From NCBI GenBank assembly GCA_945901795.1, contig CAMDLP010000020.1, positions 1 through 51,105 of the forward strand: DNA of 51,105 bases. Reading direction: 5' to 3'. This stretch comes from Akkermansia muciniphila (lineage in GTDB: Bacteria > Verrucomicrobiota > Verrucomicrobiia > Verrucomicrobiales > Akkermansiaceae). The notes under the pieces were generated by a model. The model saw nothing but the letters and a program-made list of their open reading frames with translations. It searched no databases and had not been told where the DNA came from. Positions 1 through 8,225 of the stretch are shown piece after piece. How positions within the stretch are numbered: the first letter of the stretch is position 1; each line of letters opens with the position of its first letter. The position numbers and the translations under genes were made by a program.

Positions 1-1
1 C

Positions 2-139
2 TCCATCCTGCGCCGGATGGCCCTCAACGCCCACAACCGCATGCCCTTCGAAGGCAAGAAACGCAAGAGCCTGCCCAAACGCGAACTCCGAGCCACCCAC
101 GACTCCGACTATCTTGAACAACTCCTCTCCCTAATGTAG
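2..139 (+). pseudogene. C-terminal end of a transposase, probably ISAs1/H-repeat family (cut by window edge)
   Basis: An open frame enters from the left edge and ends at the TAG at 137-139. The visible 45 residues include RRMALNAHN near the start and HDSDYLEQLL near the end. This resembles the tail of ISAs1-family DDE transposases, which end in an 'LR-IALN...K-KR...DDYL' pattern. The catalytic core lies outside the window, so I cannot say whether the element is intact. The family call rests on the short tail alone. Confidence 0.5.
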
Positions 140-208
140 GGACCCTGACAATTCTGCCGACAATCGCCCCTTGACCCGGACGGCTCGGCCCTCTACCAAC
201 CCGCCCGT

Positions 209-1402
209 ATGGGATTTGACACACTTGGGCTCTCCGCAGCCGTCCTGGAAGCCATTGAGGAGTCCGGTTACACCACGCCTACGCCGATCCAGTCGCAGGC
301 GATTCCGATCATTCTCGAAGGAAAGGACGTGATCGGCGCCTCCCAGACGGGCACGGGAAAAACCGCCGCTTTCGCGCTGCCCACGCTCTCGAAGCTCGAG
401 AAAATGGGCAAACCGCAGATCCTCGTGCTCGAACCGACCCGCGAGCTGGCTCACCAGGTCGCCGAGCAATTTGAAAAATACGGCAAACACACCGGCATGA
501 AGGTCGCGCTCCTTTACGGCGGCGTCGGCCTCGGCACGCAGTCCGAGCAACTCGCCGCCGGTGCCGATATCGTCGTCGCCACTCCCGGCCGTTTGGTCGA
601 TCACTTCTACCGCACTTCCATGCGTTTCGGCGAAATCAAGGTGCTCATCCTCGACGAAGTGGACCGCATGCTCGACATGGGATTCCTCCCACAGGTTCGG
701 AAAATCGTCAACCTCTGCCCGTGGGAAGGCCGACAAACGCTGTTCTTCTCCGCCACCATGCCGCCGGCGATCCAGACCTTCGCCCAATGGTGCCTCACCG
801 ATCCGGTCAGCATCGAGATCGCCCGCACCTCCATCCCGACCAGCGTCACCCACGCGTTCTATCCGGTCGCAATGGACCAGCGCGACGAGTTGCTGCTAGA
901 GCTCCTGAAACAAACCGACTACCACTCGGTCATGATTTTCACCCGCACCCGCAAGGAAGCGGACCAGCTCACCTCGCTGATCAAATCCACCGGCCAGCCG
1001 AAGGTCGCCGCCATGCATTCGGACATCAACCAGGTGGACCGCATGAAAGCCCTCGCCGGGTTCAAGGCCGGTGACTACGAAATCCTCGTCGCTACCGACG
1101 TCGCCGCCCGCGGTATCGACATTTCCGGCGTCTCCCACGTCATCAACTACCGCGTCCCCGAAAACGCCGAAGACTACGTCCACCGCATCGGCCGCACCGG
1201 CCGCGCCGAGGCCGAGGGCGACGCCTTTACCATCCTCACTGCCGACGAACTCGACTACGCCAAGTCCGTGGAAATCTTCATCGACCAGCCGATTCCTCGC
1301 CGGAAGTTAGAAGATTTCGACTACATATACACCGCGCTCCTCGACACCACACCGATCAAATCCATCCGCCGCAAGAAAGTCGGCGGAAAAAAGCGGCGTT
1401 GA
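209..1402 (+). CDS. DEAD-box ATP-dependent RNA helicase (RhlE-like)
   Basis: A two-RecA-domain RNA helicase of 397 aa, expected to remodel RNA duplexes or RNP in ribosome assembly or mRNA decay. All family motifs are visible: Q motif (about 21-32), motif I SQTGTGKT (45-52), PTREL (76-80), TPGR (125-128), motif II DEVD (149-152), SAT (181-183), ARGID (300-304) and HRIGRTGR (325-332). Motif II reads DEVD instead of DEAD; the two acidic catalytic residues are kept, so activity is probably intact. There is only a short basic tail (KKVGGKKRR), without the long C-terminal RNA-binding extension of DbpA/CsdA. The gene stands alone, and the toxin-antitoxin operator starts 12 bases after its stop. Confidence 0.95.
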   Translation: MGFDTLGLSAAVLEAIEESGYTTPTPIQSQAIPIILEGKDVIGASQTGTGKTAAFALPTLSKLEKMGKPQILVLEPTRELAHQVAEQFEKYGKHTGMKVALLYGGVGLGTQSEQLAAGADIVVATPGRLVDHFYRTSMRFGEIKVLILDEVDRMLDMGFLPQVRKIVNLCPWEGRQTLFFSATMPPAIQTFAQWCLTDPVSIEIARTSIPTSVTHAFYPVAMDQRDELLLELLKQTDYHSVMIFTRTRKEADQLTSLIKSTGQPKVAAMHSDINQVDRMKALAGFKAGDYEILVATDVAARGIDISGVSHVINYRVPENAEDYVHRIGRTGRAEAEGDAFTILTADELDYAKSVEIFIDQPIPRRKLEDFDYIYTALLDTTPIKSIRRKKVGGKKRR

Positions 1403-1414
1403 CCGATTGCTTGC

Positions 1415-1430
1415 GCTACATTATTGTAGC
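1415..1430. promoter_or_regulatory. Palindromic operator in front of the antitoxin gene
   Basis: GCTACA-TTAT-TGTAGC is a perfect 6-bp inverted repeat ending three bases before the antitoxin ATG at 1434. Phd/YefM-type antitoxins typically autorepress by binding such palindromes over their own promoter. That this is the binding site is inference from position and symmetry. Confidence 0.5.
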
Positions 1431-1433
1431 CAC

Positions 1434-1685
1434 ATGAGAACAGCGACCGTCCGAGATCTTCGAAACCACTATACCAGCCTGTTGAGTTGGGTCAGTGAGG
1501 GCGAGGAAGTCGTCATCACCCAGCGCGGCAAGCCTGTTGCCAGGTTGATTCCTGAAAAGCCCGGGAAACCGCAGGAAGTGAATTGGGGCAATGCTCCTGA
1601 AGTCACCCGCGACCGCAGCGGCGAAAGAATGCTTTCAGCCCAAGAGTCATTGGATCTCATCCACGATGCCGCAAGCAAATGGTGA
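1434..1685 (+). CDS. Type II antitoxin, Phd/YefM family
   Basis: A small 83-aa protein that starts MRTATVRDLRNHYTSLL and continues GEEVVITQRGKPVARLIP. This is the standard Phd/YefM N-terminal DNA-binding fold with its 'R-G-K-PVA-L' strand. The C-terminal half is the part expected to wrap around the toxin. I chose the ATG at 1434 over the in-frame ATG at 1407 because the family N-terminus begins there and the operator palindrome lies between the two. The stop overlaps the toxin start by 7 bases (1679-1685), the usual coupling for such pairs. Local base composition is poorer in G+C than the neighbours, consistent with acquisition by transfer. Confidence 0.85.
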   Translation: MRTATVRDLRNHYTSLLSWVSEGEEVVITQRGKPVARLIPEKPGKPQEVNWGNAPEVTRDRSGERMLSAQESLDLIHDAASKW

Positions 1686-2131
1686 TCGCTGCGGATACCA
1701 GTTTCCTATTCGCGCTGTATGGCAACGATTGCCACAGTGTGACTGCCGCGGAATGGGTCTCTGTTTCGACCAGTCCGATTCTAATCAGTGACTTCAATGA
1801 CTTCAATGACTTCAATGACTTTGAATTGCGCAATGCGCTGCGATTTTCCGAGTTCAGCAAACGTGTGATTCCTGGAACAGCAGCCACGCATCTCTCGTTG
1901 TTACAAGATGCCATCGCGGCGGGTCGGCTTGTTCCTTTTAAATCCAATCTCTCGTCAATCCTGACGGAAGCCAAACGACTATCCATCATCCACACCCTCA
2001 CCGGCGGCCACCGTGGATTTGATATCCTCCACGTCGCTGCGGCAAATATCATTGGAGCCAGCCACTTCCTTACCTTTGACAAAAACCAGAAGCAGCTCGC
2101 AGAAAACGAAGGCCTCATCGCTCCGCTCTAA
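1679..2131 (+). CDS. PIN-domain ribonuclease toxin, VapC-like
   Basis: A 150-aa PIN-fold protein, probably the RNase toxin of the pair with the upstream Phd-like antitoxin. Acidic metal-binding candidates are D6 (VIAADTSFLF), E49 (FELRNALRF), D115 (RGFDILHVAAA) and D134 (FLTFDKNQ), all in the expected order. Residues 38-46 are three DFN tripeptides encoded by a 9-bp tandem repeat just before E49, which lengthens the loop compared with typical PIN proteins. The stop TAA shares its last A with the ruvC ATG (TAATG), so toxin and ruvC look translationally coupled. The partner antitoxin is Phd/YefM type rather than a classic VapB, a mix that is common. Confidence 0.85.
   Translation: MVIAADTSFLFALYGNDCHSVTAAEWVSVSTSPILISDFNDFNDFNDFELRNALRFSEFSKRVIPGTAATHLSLLQDAIAAGRLVPFKSNLSSILTEAKRLSIIHTLTGGHRGFDILHVAAANIIGASHFLTFDKNQKQLAENEGLIAPL
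1790..1821 (+). repeat. 9-bp tandem repeat (GACTTCAAT) inside the PIN toxin gene
   Basis: Three exact GACTTCAAT units at 1790-1798, 1799-1807 and 1808-1816 are followed by a partial GACTT. Each unit adds three codons (D-F-N), so copy changes keep the reading frame. The array lies just ahead of the codon for the putative catalytic E49. Confidence 0.95.
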
Positions 2132-2634
2132 TGCGCGTCCTCGCCATCGATCCCGCCGTCCGCAACACCGGCTACGCCGTGCTCGAAGGCGACCCGCGCA
2201 AACCGACGGTGCTCGCCTTCGACGTGATTTCCATCCCGAAGACCATCGCCCAATCCGCCGCGCTCTCCGCCATCCGCACCCATCTGGTGAACATCATCCA
2301 GAAGTTTCAGCCGGATGAAATCGCTGTCGAGGGCATCATCTACGTGCAGTCCCACCAGACCGCCATTTCCATGGGAGCCGCCCGCGCCGCCGCGCTCATC
2401 GCCGCCGCCGACCACGGACTCAAAGTTTACGAATACTCGCCGAAAAAGGTGAAAATGGCTGTCGTCGGCAATGGCAACGCCGACAAAACCCAAGTCGCCT
2501 TCATGGTCCGCGCCATCCTCGGCCTCGCCGAAACCCCACCCTCCGACGCTGCCGACGCCCTCGCCATCGGCATGGCCCACCTCCAGGCGTCTGATCCGCT
2601 CAAAGCCAAACTCCTCGAACGACGGTTGGTATAA
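2131..2634 (+). CDS. ruvC: Crossover junction endodeoxyribonuclease RuvC
   Basis: The Holliday-junction resolvase of recombination repair, which cuts symmetrically as a dimer after RuvAB branch migration. The protein is 167 aa, a normal family length. The four catalytic acidic residues are in place: D7 (VLAIDP), E67 (AVEGIIY), D139 and D142 (SDAADALA). The start ATG overlaps the toxin stop by one base. No ruvA or ruvB is adjacent here. The toxin-antitoxin pair sits directly upstream, so ruvC may be read partly from the antitoxin promoter, unless a promoter lies inside the toxin gene. Confidence 0.95.
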   Translation: MRVLAIDPAVRNTGYAVLEGDPRKPTVLAFDVISIPKTIAQSAALSAIRTHLVNIIQKFQPDEIAVEGIIYVQSHQTAISMGAARAAALIAAADHGLKVYEYSPKKVKMAVVGNGNADKTQVAFMVRAILGLAETPPSDAADALAIGMAHLQASDPLKAKLLERRLV

Positions 2635-2640
2635 GATTTT

Positions 2641-2780
2641 TCAACCGCAGATGGACGCAGATGAACACAGATGGAAGAAGGGATAAGAGTCTTCAAATGA
2701 GGAATTCTCCCACACGATTCAGAACGATCTTCTCTGGCTCCTCTCTTATCTGCGTCCATCTAGGTTCATCTGCGGTTCAA
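2641..2780. repeat. Imperfect inverted repeat between ruvC and lipB
   Basis: The left arm begins AACCGCAGATGGACGCAGAT at 2643. The right arm ends in the reverse complement, ATCTGCGTCC...ATCTGCGGTT, at about 2748-2777. The arms are about 37 bp, mismatched in places, and are separated by roughly 60 bp. The element fills the whole ruvC-lipB gap. I recognise the ACCGCAGATGGACGCAGATGA wording as a dispersed non-coding repeat seen in several high-GC bacterial genomes; that is recollection, not a search. Confidence 0.75.
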
Positions 2781-2807
2781 TTCCTCTTCATCTAAAAACT
2801 ACCGGCC

Positions 2808-3422
2808 TTGATCCAAATCCTCCACCTCCCCGCTCCCATCGACTACCACGCCGGTCTCCGCCTTCAGGACAAGCATGTGCAATCCATCCTCGACGGCACC
2901 GGCGGCGACACCATTCTCCTGCTAGAGCACCAGCCCGTCTACACCATCGGCCGCCTGCGCGACCAATCATCCCTCCGCGATCCCGCCTCGCTCCCCTTCC
3001 CCGTCCACGAAATCAACCGCGGCGGGCAAGCCACCTATCATGGCCCCGGCCAGCTCGTCGGTTATCCAATCCTCGACCTAACTCCGCGCGGCAAGGACCT
3101 CCACGAACACCTCCGGAAACTCGAAGACGCCCTCCTCCGCGCCTGCCAAAAATTCGGAGTGAACGCCGGCCGCCGCGACGGCCTCACCGGCGTCTGGGTG
3201 GAAAACCGCAAGCTCGCATCCATCGGCGTCGGCGTTAGAAAATGGATTTCCATGCACGGTTTCGCCATCAACATCACCAAGGAAAGCCTGCCGCCCTTCT
3301 TCGCCATCACCCCCTGCGGCATCGACGGCGTCTCCATGAGCTGCCTGGAAAATGAAGCGGGCCGGGAAATCACCGTCGCCGAGGCTGCGAAGGTGATCGC
3401 TGAAGAGTTGCGTGAGCTATAA
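2808..3422 (+). CDS. lipB: Octanoyltransferase LipB
   Basis: Transfers octanoate from acyl carrier protein to lipoyl domains of 2-oxoacid dehydrogenases and the glycine cleavage H protein, the first step of lipoate synthesis. The 204-aa protein shows the family signature NRGGQATYHGPGQLVGYP, the lysine strand RKLASIGVGVRKWISMHG, and the acyl-accepting cysteine in TPCGIDGVSMS. It appears to start with TTG at 2808; no in-frame ATG exists near the conserved N-terminus. The partner enzyme lipA is 42 kb away in this window (45029), so the pathway is complete but not an operon. Confidence 0.93.
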   Translation: MIQILHLPAPIDYHAGLRLQDKHVQSILDGTGGDTILLLEHQPVYTIGRLRDQSSLRDPASLPFPVHEINRGGQATYHGPGQLVGYPILDLTPRGKDLHEHLRKLEDALLRACQKFGVNAGRRDGLTGVWVENRKLASIGVGVRKWISMHGFAINITKESLPPFFAITPCGIDGVSMSCLENEAGREITVAEAAKVIAEELREL

Positions 3423-3474
3423 GGAGGGTTGACGTTCCGTCAACCCTGTTGGACCGAAGCTCCACCCTCCTTAT
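3419..3474. terminator. Nested hairpins between convergent lipB and glnS
   Basis: An outer stem pairs ATAAGGAGGGT (3419-3429) with ACCCTCCTTAT (3464-3474). Part of the left arm can instead form a tight hairpin, GGGTTGAC-GTTCC-GTCAACCC (3426-3446). The outer arms contain the stop codons of both genes. It probably ends transcription from both sides; there is no long T run, so efficiency is uncertain. Confidence 0.6.
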
Positions 3475-5162
3475 CTTCCGCCCTTTTTCACCCACGAATC
3501 CTTGAGCGCGACGGTGCGGTTGAAGACGGGTTTCACACCGGGTTGGTGGTCGATAGCGTCGGCGATGAAGTAGCCGGTGCGGTCGAACTGGCAGGAGAAA
3601 CCCGCATCCGCGGCGGCGAGCGCGGGCTCGATCTTAGCGGCGAGAGTCTTCAGCGAATCCGGATTGATCACAGATAGAAATCCGCCTTCCGCGGCGTCCG
3701 GATCTTCGACGCTGAAGAGCCTATCGTAAATGCGGACCTCGGCATCGACGCCGGTGGCGACATCGACCCAATGGATCGCGGCCTTGCAAACGACACCTTC
3801 CGGCGAGTCCGCGCCGATGGTGCCGGGGAGGATTTCCGCGCGGATGAGGGTGATGGCCCCATCCGTGTCTTTCTCGAATCCGGTGCAGCGGATGATGTGC
3901 CCACCCTTGAGCCGGACATAACGATCCGGGCCGAGGCGGAAGAACTTCTTCTCGGGGACTTCCATGAAGTCCTCGCGCTCGATCCAGACTTTGTTGGAGA
4001 TCGGAATATCGCGGTTGCCCATCTCCGGATTCTGCGGATGGTTGGCCACCTCGACGCTGGCAATCGGCTCGGCGGACCAGTTTTCGAGAACGACCTTCAG
4101 CGGATCGAGCACGGCCATGCGGCGCGGCGCGGAGTGGTTGAGGAAATCCCTGACGTCGAACTCCAACAGCGCGACATCCGTGGTGCCGCTGAACTTGGTG
4201 ATGCCCACCCGCTTGCAGAAATGCACCACCGCTTCCGGCGGATAGCCGCGGCGGCGGAGACCGGAAATCGTCGGCAGGCGCGGGTCGTTCCAACCGCTCA
4301 CATGACCTTCCTGCACGAGCTGGAGCAGCTTGCGCTTGCTCATCACGGTGTAGGTTAGATTGAGACGGGCGAACTCGATCTGCCGCGGCTTGGACGGAAC
4401 CGGGCAGTTCTCGATGAACCAGTCGTAAAGTGGTCGGTGATTCTCGAACTCCAGCGTGCACAGCGAGTGGGTGATGTGTTCGAGCGCGTCCTCCAGCGGA
4501 TGCGCGAAATCGTAGAGCGGATAGATGCACCACGCGTCGCCGGTGTTGTGGTGGCGCGCGTGCATGATCCGGTAGAGCACGGGGTCGCGCAGGTTCATGT
4601 TCGGCGAGGCGAGATCGATCTTGGCGCGGAGCACGCAGTCGCCCTCCTTGAACTCGCCGGCCTTCATGCGGGCGAGCAGGTCGAGGCTTTCCTCCGCCGG
4701 TCGGTCGCGGAATGGCGACGGCGTGCCGGGCGTGGTGAGGTTTCCCCGGTTGGCGCGCATTTCCTCGGCGGATTGTTGCTCGACGTAGGCCTTGCCGGCG
4801 CTAATGAGGTGCACGGCACAATTGTAGAAAAACGTGAAGTAGTCGCTGGCGAAATAGAGGTCGTCGCCCCAGTCGAAGCCGAGCCATTTGACGTCCGCCT
4901 TGATGCTCTCGACGTATTCGGATTCCTCTTTCTCCGGGTTGGTGTCGTCGAATCGCAGGTGGCACTTCGCGCCGACGGCGGCGTTTTCCCGAGCGATGCC
5001 GAAGTTCAGGCAGATCGACTTGGCGTGGCCGATGTGGAGGTAACCGTTCGGTTCCGGCGGAAAGCGGGTGATGACGGTGGCGTGTTTGCCGGTGGCGAGG
5101 TCATCGGCGATGATCTCGCGGATGAAATCGAGCTTGGCGGGCTGGGTGGTGGAGTCGGACAT
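3471..5162 (-). CDS. glnS: Glutaminyl-tRNA synthetase
   Basis: Class I aminoacyl-tRNA synthetase charging tRNA-Gln with glutamine. Of its 563 aa, residues 43-46 are the HIGH motif (GYLHIGHAKS) and 274-278 the KMSKS-loop equivalent (VMSKRKLL). The class opening is RFPPEPNGYLHIGH, and the C-terminal beta-barrel anticodon-binding half is full length. Presence of GlnRS means the organism need not rely on the GatCAB transamidation route for Gln-tRNA. The gene is transcribed alone, convergent with lipB and divergent from the pilT-like operon, with 206 bases between starts. GlnRS is favoured over GluRS by overall length and the GlnRS-type C-terminus. Confidence 0.95.
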   Translation of the reverse strand: MSDSTTQPAKLDFIREIIADDLATGKHATVITRFPPEPNGYLHIGHAKSICLNFGIARENAAVGAKCHLRFDDTNPEKEESEYVESIKADVKWLGFDWGDDLYFASDYFTFFYNCAVHLISAGKAYVEQQSAEEMRANRGNLTTPGTPSPFRDRPAEESLDLLARMKAGEFKEGDCVLRAKIDLASPNMNLRDPVLYRIMHARHHNTGDAWCIYPLYDFAHPLEDALEHITHSLCTLEFENHRPLYDWFIENCPVPSKPRQIEFARLNLTYTVMSKRKLLQLVQEGHVSGWNDPRLPTISGLRRRGYPPEAVVHFCKRVGITKFSGTTDVALLEFDVRDFLNHSAPRRMAVLDPLKVVLENWSAEPIASVEVANHPQNPEMGNRDIPISNKVWIEREDFMEVPEKKFFRLGPDRYVRLKGGHIIRCTGFEKDTDGAITLIRAEILPGTIGADSPEGVVCKAAIHWVDVATGVDAEVRIYDRLFSVEDPDAAEGGFLSVINPDSLKTLAAKIEPALAAADAGFSCQFDRTGYFIADAIDHQPGVKPVFNRTVALKDSWVKKGGR

Positions 5163-5368
5163 CGGGAAGGGAACGGACTTTGGAAATGAAGGGAGCAGGC
5201 GTCAAGGCTGGCGGGCGGGCAAAGTGCGACGCATAGGGCATGCAACGGCAAGCATCGGGCACTTTAACACCTCGGGGAGCAGCATTTCGCGGAAACCGGC
5301 ATTTTTGCTTCAATCCATCCTCGGGATCACCTACCAGTCCGGAACATTCCAAACGGCATCCGGCCCAC

Positions 5369-6421
5369 ATGCATTCCGCTCTCCATCAACTCATCCGCGA
5401 CGCCTTCGCGGACTCGGCGACCGATGTCTTCCTGGTCGAGGACGAGCCGCCGCGCATCCGCCGGGAGGGCGATGTCGTCGTCCTCCACCCCGGGCAGATC
5501 CCGCGCGAGGCGATGGAGGAGTTCTGGAAATCCTGCCGCATCGATCCGGCGGCACACCTGGAAGCCGATATCTCTTGGCAGGTCCCGGAAGGCGGCCGCG
5601 TCCGGGTGAATTTATATCACACGCTCGGCCGGCTCGCAGCGGTGCTCCGGCCGATCCGCAACACCATCCCGCCGCTGGCGGAGCTCGGGCTACCAGGCTC
5701 ACTGCTAGAGTCATGGATGCAGCGCCGCTACGGCCTCATCCTCATCACCGGACCGACCGGATCGGGGAAATCCACCACCGTCGCTTCCTGCCTGGACTGG
5801 ATCAACCGGAACCTCTCGCGCCACATCGTCACGCTCGAAGATCCCATCGAGTTTCTCTTCACCAACGACCGCTCGCTGTTCTCCCAGCGCGAGATGCGCC
5901 AGGATTCGACCAATTTCGCCACCGGCCTCCGGTCCGCGCTCCGCCAGAGCCCGGACGTGCTTTTCCTCGGCGAAATCCGCGATTCGGAAACCGCCCTCAC
6001 CGCGCTCCAAGCCGCGGAGACCGGCCATCTCGTCATCTCCACCCTGCACTCTAGCAGCGTCGTGGACACGCTCGACCGCTTCACCCATCTGCTCGGCACG
6101 GAAAGCACGGGCGCCCTCAGCCTGCTCGCCTCCCAGCTCGTCGGCGTCCTTTCCCAACAGCTCCTCCCCCGCCTCGGCGGCGGGCTTTTCCCGGCCCTCG
6201 AATACATGCAGAACGAGGCCGCCACCCGCCGCTGGATTCAGGAAAACCGCATCACCGAACTCCAGGATCACCTCTTGAAATCCAACGAGTCCACCAACTG
6301 CTCGCTGCTCGAATACCTCGTCGCCTCCGTCCAGCAGGGCTACCTCGATCCCGACATCGCCCGCGCCTCCTGCGCCCGGCCGCAGGATTTTGATCGCGCG
6401 ATGCGCGGAATCTCAGGATAA
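5369..6421 (+). CDS. PilT/GspE-superfamily ATPase, first of two
   Basis: A 350-aa hexameric secretion/retraction-type ATPase. Visible are Walker A GPTGSGKST (128-136), the Asp box LEDPIEF (156-162), Walker B PDVLFLGEIRD (about 195-205) and the His box ETGHLVISTLHSS (216-228). This matches PilT/PilU, which power type IV pilus retraction. I took the ATG at 5369; the longer frame from 5240 adds residues with no family similarity. A second PilT-like gene follows 12 bases downstream, resembling PilT/PilU pairs elsewhere. No pilin, PilB or secretin genes are in this window. Confidence 0.88.
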   Translation: MHSALHQLIRDAFADSATDVFLVEDEPPRIRREGDVVVLHPGQIPREAMEEFWKSCRIDPAAHLEADISWQVPEGGRVRVNLYHTLGRLAAVLRPIRNTIPPLAELGLPGSLLESWMQRRYGLILITGPTGSGKSTTVASCLDWINRNLSRHIVTLEDPIEFLFTNDRSLFSQREMRQDSTNFATGLRSALRQSPDVLFLGEIRDSETALTALQAAETGHLVISTLHSSSVVDTLDRFTHLLGTESTGALSLLASQLVGVLSQQLLPRLGGGLFPALEYMQNEAATRRWIQENRITELQDHLLKSNESTNCSLLEYLVASVQQGYLDPDIARASCARPQDFDRAMRGISG

Positions 6422-6433
6422 ACCCACCAACCC

Positions 6434-7522
6434 ATGGCCAGCGACATCACCGAATACCTCCGCCACACCATCGCCCTCGGCGGCTCGGACCTCCACCTCA
6501 GCGCCTGGGCTCCGGCCTGCGCGCGGGTCAACGGCTCCATCGTTCCCTTCGACCAGGAGCTTCTCGATCCCGTCACCGTCCGCGACCTCATCCTCGACAC
6601 GCTCACCGAATCCCAGCGCGCCACCCTCGAAGAAGAGCTCGAGCTCGACTACGCGCTGCAAGTCGATGGCGTCGGCCGTTTCCGGGGAAATGTCCACATC
6701 GCCCGCGGCCATGCGGAGGCGGCGTTCCGCTTCATCTCGCAGGAAATTCCCGCGCTGGAAAGTCTCGGCCATCACTCGATCATCCACGATTTCTGCAATC
6801 TCCGCAGCGGACTCATCCTCGTCACCGGCATCACCGGATCGGGGAAATCCACGACCCTCGCAGCAATGGTCCGCCACATCGCCGAGTCACGCAACGGCGT
6901 CATCATCACCTTGGAAGACCCCATCGAGTTCGTCCACCAGCACGCGTCCTGTTTGATCAAACAGCGCGAAGTCGGCAGCGACACCCGCAGCTTCCCCCGC
7001 GCGCTGCGCCAGTCGCTACGGCAGGACCCGGACGTCATCGTCGTCTCCGAACTCCGCGATCTCGACACCATCCGCATCGCCCTAACCGCTGCGGAAACCG
7101 GCCACCTCGTCCTCGCCACGCTCCACACCCCGGACGCCCCGCAGACCATCGACCGCATCGTCGATGTCTTCCCTGCCGACCAGCAGCCGCAAATCATCAC
7201 CCAGCTCTCCAGCGCGCTCGAAGGGATTGTCTGCCAGCGCCTGATCCCCCGCGCCGACGGCCAGGGCCGCGTGCTCGCCTCCGAAGTCCTCCGCCCCAGC
7301 CACGCCATCCGCAACTGCATCCGCGAGCGGAAACTCGAACAGATCGTCGGCCTGATGGAAATCGGCAACCGCGAGGGCAACCGCACCATCGACCAGAGCA
7401 TCGCCGCCCTGTTCGAAGCTAACATCATCACCCGCGAGGAGGCCGTTTTCAACAGCCGCGAGCGCAAAGCCTTCGAAGCACCGCCGAAAGAACCCCGCAA
7501 ACCCAAATCGATCTGGACCTAA
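6434..7522 (+). CDS. PilT-like ATPase, second of two
   Basis: A 362-aa twitching-motility-type ATPase. The N-terminus (LGGSDLHLSA, 15-24) is the classic PilT opening. Walker A is GITGSGKST (132-140), the Asp box is LEDPIEFVHQ and the His box is ETGHLVLATLHTP. Walker B reads DPDVIVVSELRD, with serine where PilT normally has glycine before the catalytic Glu. It lies 12 bases after the first pilT-like gene and 6 bases before the next gene, so the three are very likely cotranscribed. Of the two it is the closer match to canonical PilT; the first may be the PilU-like accessory. Confidence 0.9.
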   Translation: MASDITEYLRHTIALGGSDLHLSAWAPACARVNGSIVPFDQELLDPVTVRDLILDTLTESQRATLEEELELDYALQVDGVGRFRGNVHIARGHAEAAFRFISQEIPALESLGHHSIIHDFCNLRSGLILVTGITGSGKSTTLAAMVRHIAESRNGVIITLEDPIEFVHQHASCLIKQREVGSDTRSFPRALRQSLRQDPDVIVVSELRDLDTIRIALTAAETGHLVLATLHTPDAPQTIDRIVDVFPADQQPQIITQLSSALEGIVCQRLIPRADGQGRVLASEVLRPSHAIRNCIRERKLEQIVGLMEIGNREGNRTIDQSIAALFEANIITREEAVFNSRERKAFEAPPKEPRKPKSIWT

Positions 7523-7528
7523 CTCATC

Positions 7529-8218
7529 ATGGAAGCCCCAAGCCCACGCTACATCATCACCCGCGCCGCGTTCCTCATCACCGCGCTATTCGTCGTCCTT
7601 TTCACGATCAGTTTCGTGAAAAGGAAACAGCGCCAGTCCGCCATCATCGTCGAGCTGAAATCCATCTCCAGCGACAGCTCGTTTTTCCAACAGTTCTACG
7701 CCGCCGACGCGCAGAAATCCCTAATCCGCGCCATTGCCCTGATCGCCGAGGCCAACCAGCTCGGCATGGCTCCGGAAACGGCGATCGACCGCGGCCTCGG
7801 CATCGAGCCGGTGTTTTTCTCCAGCGACACCGAGCCCGACGAGCCCGCGCCCCGCGAGAAAATCATCCGCTCCACCTTGCGGAGCAACTACGAGAATTTC
7901 CTCAAGCTCGGCTACAAGGCGGATTTTCACACGCTCGAAGCCATGAAAAAAGGCGACCTGCCCGCGATCCCCGCCGGCCCTGAAGCCGGTAAAAAACCGG
8001 TGGTCGCCTCCCTCATCGATCCGGCGATTTCCCCCGGCATCGACAAGGTCATCGCCAACCTCGAAATCCGCCCGCCCCAAGGGGAAAGAAGCGCCCCGTC
8101 CGACATCGAGATCGCCGCCGCCAAACAACTCGCCCGCGACCTGGGCGATGCCAAGATCATCGAAGAGCCCGCCCGCGACCGGATCATCGACAAGCTCGCC
8201 GAGCCCTCCAATCGTTAG
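7529..8218 (+). CDS. Unknown membrane-anchored protein in the pilT-like operon
   Basis: I do not recognise this 229-aa protein. It has one hydrophobic segment near the N-terminus (about residues 11-31, AAFLITALFVVLFTISFV) followed by the basic stretch KRKQR. The rest is charged and soluble, ending ARDRIIDKLAEPSNR. Its start is 6 bases after the PilT-like ATPase, which suggests a linked role, perhaps as an inner-membrane partner of the retraction motor. That is inference from position only. Its stop is 7 bases from the end of the convergent TonB-receptor gene. Confidence 0.75.
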   Translation: MEAPSPRYIITRAAFLITALFVVLFTISFVKRKQRQSAIIVELKSISSDSSFFQQFYAADAQKSLIRAIALIAEANQLGMAPETAIDRGLGIEPVFFSSDTEPDEPAPREKIIRSTLRSNYENFLKLGYKADFHTLEAMKKGDLPAIPAGPEAGKKPVVASLIDPAISPGIDKVIANLEIRPPQGERSAPSDIEIAAAKQLARDLGDAKIIEEPARDRIIDKLAEPSNR

Positions 8219-8225
8219 GCATTTC

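Noticed and set aside
1399-1422. Sigma-70 promoter TTGACC...TACATT before the antitoxin
   Set aside because: The spacing of 12 bases is too short for a standard promoter, and the -35 word lies over the helicase stop.
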